DNA of 6,118 nucleotides from Chloroflexota bacterium (GTDB taxonomy: Bacteria; Chloroflexota; UBA6077; JACCZL01), in NCBI GenBank assembly GCA_020845495.1, contig JADLFM010000155.1, positions 1-6,118 of the forward strand, in the 5' to 3' direction. Under the pieces are notes generated by a model. That model did not search any database, was not told the origin of the DNA, and worked only from the letters and a program-made list of their open reading frames with translations. The translations under genes were made by a program, and so were the position numbers. Positions within the stretch are counted from its first letter, which is position 1. Every line of letters begins with the position of its first letter. Of the stretch, positions 1 to 6,118 are shown one piece after another.

Positions 1-28
1 ATAGGCGAACGGTCTGCTCGTGATAGCA

Positions 29-340
29 CTAACGAGGCGGATGGAACGGGGAGACTGCGGCAAGCAACCCGGTCAGTTGCTGCGGCTCGCTCTGCATCAA
101 GGCATGCAGTTGCGGTATGAGTGTCGGCTGGAGGTTCCTGGTTGGGTCACTGACTGCGCTGAGCGGAGAGTCAGCGCCTCGGTGGGGGAGACTGCTATGA
201 GCGTCCGGGCCATGCCACAGCGACGTCCCGAAGACGGGGGTGATGCTCACCAGAGTCAGGGTCAGCAAGACGGCCAGCAGTACCGGCCCACTGGTATCCG
301 TGATGATGCGATGGGCTGTCACCCTGGCCTTAGTCTCCAT
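29..340 (-). CDS. Small single-pass membrane or exported protein of unknown function
   Basis: Reading from an ATG at 340 gives 103 residues ending in TAG at 29. The sequence begins METKARV and has one hydrophobic stretch at about residues 18-37 (PVLLAVLLTLTLVSITPVFG) after a short basic, polar N-terminus. This suits a signal anchor or signal peptide followed by a roughly 65-residue exported tail rich in Pro, Ser and Leu. Third codon positions in the first half are mostly G/C, as in neighbouring genes. There is no convincing Shine-Dalgarno sequence before the ATG. The frame stays open to a TTG at 412, but that extension is low-complexity and basic and looks untranslated. It is the last gene of the minus-strand series, 112 nt after the small membrane gene at 453-695. 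I recognise no family. It could be a chance ORF, and the hydrophobic segment is the main argument for a real gene. Confidence 0.42.
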   Translation of the reverse strand: METKARVTAHRIITDTSGPVLLAVLLTLTLVSITPVFGTSLWHGPDAHSSLPHRGADSPLSAVSDPTRNLQPTLIPQLHALMQSEPQQLTGLLAAVSPFHPPR

Positions 341-452
341 ACTCGCAGAGTTTACCGCTGGACCAGGCCTCCCACCCGTCCTTGACCGCGAGCGTTGCAA
401 CAACCGAGGCAACTGGTCATCGGCTCCGTGGAGTGATATCAGAACGGAGGCA

Positions 453-695
453 TCACGCCGCTCGGTGGTGGGGAGTGGAGTCGACGCGACGGGTTGCGTC
501 CTGCTGGGGCATGGGTGCTACTTGGCGAAACGTCATTTCACACCATTCAATCACGACGGCGAAGGAAACCAAGGCAGGCGTCGCGAAGACCACGTAACGG
601 AGGAGAGCGATCTCCGGCAGCTTCATCAGCAGCAGGATGGTTGCGATCGACACTGTATAGAGTGCCCCGATCAACAGCAAGCCACGAATCACCAT
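453..695 (-). CDS. Small two-helix integral membrane protein, function unknown
   Basis: This 80-residue protein starts MVIRGLLLIG. It has two hydrophobic segments, about residues 4-24 and 30-51, joined by a short MKLPEIALLRY linker. A polar tail of about 25 residues ends in Arg- and His-containing sequence. The topology is an alpha-helical hairpin with a soluble C-terminus. The ATG at 695 is well supported: an AGGAG Shine-Dalgarno (minus strand 709-705) lies 9 nt upstream, inside the 21-nt gap after the lipoprotein gene's stop at 717. The close spacing implies co-transcription and possible coupling with that lipoprotein. It is not a known metal chaperone or holin-type sequence that I can recognise. 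No Cys-rich or His-rich metal site is visible beyond one Cys (WCEM) just after the second helix and HH near the end. Function is unassigned. Confidence 0.72.
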   Translation of the reverse strand: MVIRGLLLIGALYTVSIATILLLMKLPEIALLRYVVFATPALVSFAVVIEWCEMTFRQVAPMPQQDATRRVDSTPHHRAA

Positions 696-704
696 GATGG
701 AAGG

Positions 705-709
705 CTCCT
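705..709 (-). promoter_or_regulatory. Ribosome binding site of the two-helix membrane protein
   Basis: The minus strand reads AGGAG here, 9 nt before the ATG at 695. It sits in the 21-nt gap between the lipoprotein stop and this start. It fixes the start codon and supports translation from a shared transcript. Confidence 0.65.
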
Positions 710-716
710 GAGTCGT

Positions 717-2708
717 TCAGCAGACATGGAGCGAGCGAACAACTCCCGCCTCAAGGCGCAACGGCAGCCCCTTCGCAAGCACGCTGCCGTCAACATCCTG
801 CGCGCTCCCGTTGTCCTCGGCGACGTGATAGGACGTGCCGGCGGCAACGGTGAATCCCTCTGGCCACTCGTTCAACCGCTGAAAGTCGATCGGCAGGTGG
901 AGATACTCCTGGTGGCGCGGCGTGTCGAAGTGGAGGACGCCGTCCCACGCCCCCGTGCTTGAGATGACGAGATCCACGCATGATCCAGTCTGGGCCGCGC
1001 CGACGGCGAGACCGGGCTGCCATGGCTCCGCCACGACGCCGCGCGTGAGATAGAGGCCGTACAGCAGCGCCGAGCGGACGAAGTTCCCGTCGAGGTAGTT
1101 GTCCTCCACGATCCCATCAGGGGTCTGGAACCCGAAGAGGACTGCCGCCTGCTCGTCGGCCCACTGCGCGGCGTCCGTGTCGTGAAACTGCGCCAGTAAG
1201 TACATGGCGCTTTCGAGGCTATCGGCGTTGCCATCCATCACGCCGCGCTGCCATGGGTAGAATCGGTAGCTGGGCAAGGCGCGCAGCTCCTGGCGTGCGG
1301 CTTCCTCGTAGCGGTCAGCGTGAGCTAAATCACCATCGGGAATGGCTCGTTCAAGCGCCGCCTGTGCGAGGAACGGCTGGGTGATGTAGCCCCAGTTGTC
1401 GGTGAGGCCTGATTGGTCAACCCGACCCGAGGGGATCTGGATGACACGGAACCAGAGCCCGTCCTGATTGCGCCCGGTCTCCAGGATGCGGTCGAGCATC
1501 TTTCGGATCGCCACGCGATGAGCTGGCGCGTCTGGTGCACCGCGCAGCGACTCGATCATGTGCCAGCCGACCAGCCCCGAGACGATCTCATTCCCGTGGT
1601 CCGAGAGCCGAAGACGTGGCTTCCCGATCGGCTCGCCTTTGACAAAGTCCCATTCGTGAACCGGCAGCCAGTCGCTCTTCGGCAGCATGTCCTCGACGTA
1701 GGCGCGACCGATCCGATCGGCCATCGCGAAGTAACGCTCGTCCCCGGTGGCCCAGTACGCGCGGTCCAGCGTCTGGAGGACGTCACCGTTCACCTCGTTC
1801 GTGTCGGCGGGAATCGGACCACGCCTGGTCGGGGTCGAGGATGCCGCCAGGATCTCGTCGGTGACCTCCTGGAGGCGGCCGAGCCAGGGATCAGGACCAA
1901 GGCGCTCGACCAGTGGCAGGAGCGCATCTTTGGTGTACTCAGCCGCGCCAAACATACGCCGGTCTGCTGTCTGCCCAGCGTGCTGTCCGCCAGGAAAGAG
2001 GATGTCGTCTGGCAAGGCTGGCGCTGGAGGTGCCAGGCGCCGCTCAGCGGCCAACACGGCAAGGGCCTCGGGATAGCGGTCTCGCAGCAGGAGACCGGCG
2101 CCGATAGCGATGTGGGGGAAGAGGTCGGAGCTGGTGTCTTGGTAGAACCACCCGAGCGTACTGCTGTCGGGCCGCCAGTTGGCCATCAGCCCGGTCGCGG
2201 GGTCCACCTTGTCAAGCCAGTGTTGGACGACTACGGATGCGCGGGTGAAGGCTTCGGCCGCGAGGATCGCGTTCGCACGGGCCTGCAACGGAGCATCTTG
2301 TGCCGCCACGGCACGTTGCTTCTCAGCGAGAACCGATGATCGGCTCGCCGTCGCCCCCGGAACCAGGGAGCGAAGCAACGGTAGGGCGGGCAACCACTGG
2401 AGATCCTCTACGTCCTGGGCGCGCTGCTGCAGCTCGGCCGTGCTGGCCGTTGGTATTCCATCATCCTCGTCGTAGACCGAGCGATTGCGTATCGGCTCAG
2501 GTGTCGGCGTCGGTCGCGCAGCACGCGGCTCATCGCGGCGCGACCTCTGATCGCTCGCTGCGCTGGTTGGTGGCGGCGGAGGCTGCCCTAGAGTGGAGCA
2601 TGCCGTGAGAATGACTACGAGGCTGGTCACGCCCAGCACCGCCAGCCGCCGGAGCGGATTGGACGGTCCACGTGGGGCACGAGTTTCAAAAGGCGCACCA
2701 AACTGCAT
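717..2708 (-). CDS. Large secreted lipoprotein with predicted six-hairpin (alpha/alpha-barrel) glycosidase-like fold
   Basis: From the ATG at 2708 the protein has 663 residues. A GAGGGG Shine-Dalgarno lies 4 nt upstream; an in-frame GTG at 2732 lacks one. The N-terminus is basic and followed by a hydrophobic core and a lipobox LTAC with the lipidated Cys at residue 37. A Pro/Thr-rich linker occupies roughly residues 42-72. The body, about 140-560, is helical with regularly spaced aromatic and acidic motifs: DTNEVNGD (302-309), SDHGNEI (369-375), DNWGY (437-441) and DGNADSLESAMYLL (492-505). This pattern resembles (alpha/alpha)6-barrel sugar-active enzymes, including the glucuronyl C5-epimerase and glycoside hydrolase superfamily. 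The last 100 residues look beta-rich and end LPLRLEAG, like the C-terminal sandwich of such enzymes. I infer a surface-anchored protein acting on a glycan, but I cannot name substrate or family, and catalytic residues are unproven. It follows the cytochrome c gene by 92 nt and precedes a small membrane protein by 21 nt. Confidence 0.85.
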   Translation of the reverse strand: MQFGAPFETRAPRGPSNPLRRLAVLGVTSLVVILTACSTLGQPPPPPTSAASDQRSRRDEPRAARPTPTPEPIRNRSVYDEDDGIPTASTAELQQRAQDVEDLQWLPALPLLRSLVPGATASRSSVLAEKQRAVAAQDAPLQARANAILAAEAFTRASVVVQHWLDKVDPATGLMANWRPDSSTLGWFYQDTSSDLFPHIAIGAGLLLRDRYPEALAVLAAERRLAPPAPALPDDILFPGGQHAGQTADRRMFGAAEYTKDALLPLVERLGPDPWLGRLQEVTDEILAASSTPTRRGPIPADTNEVNGDVLQTLDRAYWATGDERYFAMADRIGRAYVEDMLPKSDWLPVHEWDFVKGEPIGKPRLRLSDHGNEIVSGLVGWHMIESLRGAPDAPAHRVAIRKMLDRILETGRNQDGLWFRVIQIPSGRVDQSGLTDNWGYITQPFLAQAALERAIPDGDLAHADRYEEAARQELRALPSYRFYPWQRGVMDGNADSLESAMYLLAQFHDTDAAQWADEQAAVLFGFQTPDGIVEDNYLDGNFVRSALLYGLYLTRGVVAEPWQPGLAVGAAQTGSCVDLVISSTGAWDGVLHFDTPRHQEYLHLPIDFQRLNEWPEGFTVAAGTSYHVAEDNGSAQDVDGSVLAKGLPLRLEAGVVRSLHVC

Positions 2709-2712
2709 ACGA

Positions 2713-2718
2713 CCCCTC
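2713..2718 (-). promoter_or_regulatory. Ribosome binding site deciding the lipoprotein start
   Basis: GAGGGG on the minus strand lies 4 nt before the ATG at 2708. The upstream alternative GTG at 2732 has only a weak G-rich stretch abutting it. The shorter form also gives a more usual distance from start to lipobox. Confidence 0.45.
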
Positions 2719-2800
2719 GCTATCGTCGACACACCCCGCGAGTGTTCTGCACCCGCACGAGACGGTCGCTCAGGTACTCCGGATGTCCTCAGCGGTGTCG

Positions 2801-3274
2801 TTACTTGAGCGTTTCAAGTAGGGCCACCAGATTCGTCGCTTCCGGTTCGGTCAGGCCGAGATTGGGCATCATCGTGTCGGACTTCAAGCGCTGCGGGCTC
2901 ATAATCCAGGCTCTCAAGCTCTGCGGAGTGTTGGGAATACTGCCGGCGATCATCTTGCGACTGGCGACGCCCGTGAGGGCGGGGCCGAGTACACCGGTGG
3001 CCTCTGGGATACCCCGGACCTGATGACAGGCGATGCAACCCTTGGCGAGAAACAACCGGTGGCCTTCAGCGGGATCACCGCCAACAGACTCGTCGGCTGC
3101 TGGCGGTGCCTCGGTCGCCTTGACCGACCGCTTCGATGGCGTGGGATCGGTCGGCGCAGCGGCGCACCCGCTGAGCGGAAGCACGGCCACTGCTGCTGCG
3201 ACAATCCAGCATCGGCCATTCACGAGCACGGCTCGCCGGCACACCAAGCGTTCCCAAATGACAAGTCCAGCCAC
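2801..3274 (-). CDS. Lipoprotein class I cytochrome c (oxidase subunit II C-terminal-like domain)
   Basis: The 157-residue frame has a hydrophobic signal (about 23-35) and lipobox LSGC with Cys37. A linker of about 35 residues rich in Pro, Thr, Lys and Ser follows. One haem c domain then contains CIACH (Cys80, Cys83, His84) and an axial Met in KSDTMMPNLGLT (probably Met136). The GPALTGVASR stretch and the RAWIMSPQ...MPNLGL ending closely follow the cytochrome c tail of caa3-type cytochrome oxidase subunit II, but the CuA cupredoxin and its membrane helices are absent. It is therefore a free, lipid-anchored electron carrier outside the membrane. The assigned GTG at 3274 touches the ATPase stop (TAG then GTG, no gap), so translation may be coupled. 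No good Shine-Dalgarno is visible, and in-frame GTGs at 3244, 3229 and 3223 are alternatives that keep the signal peptide. The redox partner is not in this window. Confidence 0.9.
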   Translation of the reverse strand: MAGLVIWERLVCRRAVLVNGRCWIVAAAVAVLPLSGCAAAPTDPTPSKRSVKATEAPPAADESVGGDPAEGHRLFLAKGCIACHQVRGIPEATGVLGPALTGVASRKMIAGSIPNTPQSLRAWIMSPQRLKSDTMMPNLGLTEPEATNLVALLETLK

Positions 3275-5401
<2,127 letters not shown>

Positions 5402-5405
5402 CCCA

Positions 5406-5735
5406 TCAAGCCTCGTACCGGGTGCAGGCGTACACGCGATCGGCCACCCCCGTGAGGATGCCCTCAACCTGACGCAGGACGTCCTCGACGCGGGCATCGG
5501 CCAGGCGGTAGTAGACGAAGCGGCCTTCCTGACGGCTGACGACCAGGCCGCACTCCTTCAAGCATGAGAGATGGCTGGAGGCGTTCGGCTGCGAGAGCCC
5601 GGTTGCCTCAATCACCTCAGATACCGATTTCTCGCCAGGGCGTAGGCTCTCCAGAATCGCTAGGCGCGACGGGTCGGCAAGACCGCGGAAGAGCTTCGCT
5701 TTGAGCGTCAGGGAGAGATCTTCGATGACTGCCAC
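5406..5735 (-). CDS. ArsR/SmtB-family metal-sensing repressor, CmtR-like (three-cysteine site)
   Basis: This 109-residue winged-helix repressor has the family hallmark ADPSRLAIL (20-28). A recognition helix around SQPNASSHLSCLKECGLV (48-65) is followed by a wing, RQEGRFVYYRLAD. It contains exactly three cysteines: Cys58 and Cys62 in the recognition helix and Cys104 near the C-terminus. Mycobacterial CmtR uses the same arrangement (Cys57, Cys61, Cys102, HLSCLRGCGLV) to bind Cd(II) or Pb(II) and leave DNA. The ELCVCDL-type site of ArsR and CadC is absent here, since residues EKSVSEV carry no Cys. It starts with GTG at 5735, preceded by a GAAGGGA ribosome site with about 5 nt spacing. It ends 4 nt before the ATPase ATG, so it is the first gene of the operon and most likely autoregulates. 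The inducing metal is inferred from the cysteine pattern. Confidence 0.93.
   Translation of the reverse strand: MAVIEDLSLTLKAKLFRGLADPSRLAILESLRPGEKSVSEVIEATGLSQPNASSHLSCLKECGLVVSRQEGRFVYYRLADARVEDVLRQVEGILTGVADRVYACTRYEA
5411..5414 (-). promoter_or_regulatory. Ribosome binding site of the ATPase inside the repressor gene
   Basis: GAGG on the minus strand forms part of the repressor's penultimate codons and lies 9 nt before the ATPase ATG at 5401. It supports that ATG over the in-frame ATG at 5395. It also indicates tight translational linkage of repressor and pump. Confidence 0.5.
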
Positions 5736-5740
5736 GACTG

Positions 5741-5747
5741 TCCCTTC
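5741..5747 (-). promoter_or_regulatory. Ribosome binding site of the repressor
   Basis: GAAGGGA on the minus strand lies 5 nt before the GTG at 5735. It supports a GTG start where no ATG is available nearby in frame. Confidence 0.5.
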
Positions 5748-5762
5748 GAGCTAGTGAGGAAA

Positions 5763-5768
5763 TATAAT
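5763..5768 (+). promoter_or_regulatory. Candidate -10 box (TATAAT) for the divergent plus-strand genes
   Basis: A perfect TATAAT lies on the plus strand, 217 nt before the rhodanese start and overlapping the edge of the dyad. No recognisable -35 lies 16-18 nt upstream. It may be incidental to the AT-rich operator, but it would make the region a divergent, co-regulated promoter. Confidence 0.3.
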
Positions 5769-5772
5769 CATA
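5767..5772 (-). promoter_or_regulatory. Candidate -10 box (TATGAT) for the repressor operon
   Basis: The minus strand reads TATGAT, one mismatch from TATAAT, about 32 nt before the repressor GTG. It lies within the dyad. No good -35 hexamer is present 16-18 nt upstream, so the exact start of transcription is uncertain. TATATT at 5766-5761 is a weaker alternative. Confidence 0.4.
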
Positions 5773-5784
5773 TGGCAATATGAT
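5767..5784. promoter_or_regulatory. Candidate ArsR-family operator: AT-rich 7-4-7 dyad
   Basis: ATCATAT at 5767-5773 and ATATGAT at 5778-5784 form a perfect inverted repeat around GGCA. It stands out as an AT-rich island in GC-rich DNA, which is typical of SmtB/ArsR-family operators. It overlaps the candidate -10 hexamers of both strands, so a bound repressor would block polymerase in either direction. Binding by the adjacent CmtR-like protein is inferred from position. Confidence 0.6.
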
Positions 5785-5825
5785 GCGCCAGTCGTGGCAT
5801 CTAAAGTTGGGCTGGTGAGATCTAG

Positions 5826-5936
5826 CTGGCGTTGAAGGGCCTGCATGAGTGGGCGGGCTTTGCACCCGTCGTATTGAGCAGCCAGGGCGTGCCCGAGGTG
5901 CTGAAGCAGCTCACCGCTGTCGGAGCACACGCCTGA
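5826..5936 (+). other. Short coding-like stretch, possible small ORF or C-terminal gene remnant
   Basis: Between TAG at 5823-5825 and TGA at 5934-5936, 36 codons read LALKGLHEWAGFAPVV and continue to end LKQLTAVGAHA. About four fifths of the third positions are G or C, as in real genes of this window. The only starts are TTG at 5832 or GTG codons, and no well-placed ribosome site is present. It could be a tiny peptide gene, the decayed end of a lost gene, or chance. The opposite strand is also open here with similar GC bias, which weakens the case. No family is recognised. Confidence 0.2.
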
Positions 5937-5984
5937 GCTGGGTCCAACACCGCGCGTCTCCGTCAGGAAATGAGAGTGGAGTAG

Positions 5985-6118
5985 ATGACCACAGCGACGA
6001 ACATGACAACCTCCCGAGCCATCGACGCGGGTACCCTCCGAGCGTGGCTCTCGGGTGACGCACCTGTCCACGTCGTGGACGTTCGCACTCCGGCCGAGTT
6101 CGAGTCGGCGCACATCCC
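5985..6118 (+). CDS. Rhodanese-like domain protein, 5' part (truncated by window end)
   Basis: The first 44 codons are visible and the gene runs off the right edge. After a short polar N-terminus (MTTATNMTTSRAIDAG) come LRAWLSG and then VHVVDVRTPAEFESAHIP. This is the characteristic first half of a rhodanese domain, with the structural Asp32/Arg34 (DVR), the PAEF turn and the HIP motif. The catalytic Cys loop lies beyond the window. Such proteins carry sulfane sulfur as a cysteine persulfide, usually in the cytoplasm. The ATG at 5985 has GGAG only 3 nt upstream and a weaker GAGAG about 8 nt upstream; ATG at 6003 is an alternative without a ribosome site. It is divergent from the metal-efflux operon and shares its intergenic region. 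A link between sulfur handling and soft-metal stress is plausible but inferred. It could be a single-domain rhodanese or the N-terminus of a larger fusion. Confidence 0.85.
   Translation, partial: MTTATNMTTSRAIDAGTLRAWLSGDAPVHVVDVRTPAEFESAHI

Larger units (their letters stand above)
5730..5799. repeat. 11-bp perfect inverted repeat spanning the repressor start and promoter
   Basis: TGCCACGACTG at 5730-5740 is the exact reverse complement of CAGTCGTGGCA at 5789-5799, with a 48-nt spacer (5741-5788). The left arm contains the repressor's GTG start codon, and the spacer holds its ribosome site, candidate -10 boxes and the AT-rich dyad. The arms cannot be extended: 5729/5800 and 5741/5788 mismatch. 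They could be paired operator half-sites. They could also form an mRNA stem hiding the start codon if transcription begins upstream of 5799. Confidence 0.6.

Noticed and set aside
156..177. Hairpin GCGCTGA, 8-nt loop, TCAGCGC
   Set aside because: It is a perfect 7-bp stem but has no T-tract on either strand and lies inside a probable gene. It is unlikely to be a terminator.
240..962. 240-codon plus-strand open frame beginning with a hydrophobic stretch
   Set aside because: It crosses two minus-strand genes that have better evidence and continues into the antisense of the lipoprotein. The hydrophobic start mirrors the membrane segment encoded on the other strand.
1413..2339. 308-codon plus-strand open frame
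   Set aside because: It lies wholly antisense to the lipoprotein gene. It has no domain pattern or signal and is an expected shadow of GC-rich coding DNA.
2709..2800. 92-nt gap between the cytochrome and lipoprotein genes as a terminator or promoter
   Set aside because: I found no stem with a T-run and no convincing -35/-10 pair. Read-through from the upstream genes cannot be excluded or proven.
5751..6113. 120-codon minus-strand open frame across the intergenic region
   Set aside because: It runs antisense through the clear rhodanese start and through the promoter dyad of the repressor. Only the middle (about 5810-5930) looks at all coding-like.

Overview
The window is about 6.1 kb of high-GC bacterial DNA. 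Coding is dense, GTG starts alternate with ATG starts, and third codon positions are strongly G/C. Two lipoproteins, a membrane-anchored c-type cytochrome related to oxidase subunit II tails, and a CmtR-type metal sensor would fit a high-GC phylum such as Chloroflexota (Thermomicrobia-like) or Actinomycetota. The taxon is an inference and weakly held.

Layout. Everything from about 29 to 5735 reads on the minus strand, so the gene order in transcription runs from right to left. First comes a three-cysteine ArsR/SmtB-family repressor resembling the Cd/Pb sensor CmtR (5406-5735). A heavy-metal P1B-type ATPase follows 4 nt later (3275-5401). Its stop codon is directly abutted by a lipoprotein cytochrome c (2801-3274). 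After a 92-nt gap comes a large lipoprotein with an alpha-helical-barrel, glycosidase-like character (717-2708). A two-helix small membrane protein (453-695) and a probable one-helix small protein (29-340) end the series. On the plus strand a rhodanese-domain gene starts at 5985 and runs off the right edge.

The divergent intergenic region (5736-5984) carries the regulatory core. It has an AT-rich perfect inverted repeat (5767-5784) that coincides with candidate -10 boxes on both strands. It also has a wider 11-bp perfect inverted repeat (5730-5740 with 5789-5799) whose inner arm covers the repressor's GTG start codon. The simplest reading is a metal-derepressed, autoregulated efflux operon: the repressor binds the dyad, a soft divalent ion such as Cd(II) or Pb(II) releases it, and the ATPase exports the ion.

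The most unusual points are in the ATPase. Its transmembrane metal motif is C-A-C instead of C-P-C, its N-terminal metal-binding loop is CxxE instead of CxxC, and its TM8 has Q and D where copper pumps have M and S. The sensor, by contrast, keeps all three cysteines expected of a CmtR-type Cd/Pb site. A COX2-like cytochrome c fused by position to a metal pump, followed by an envelope lipoprotein, is also an unusual neighbourhood.
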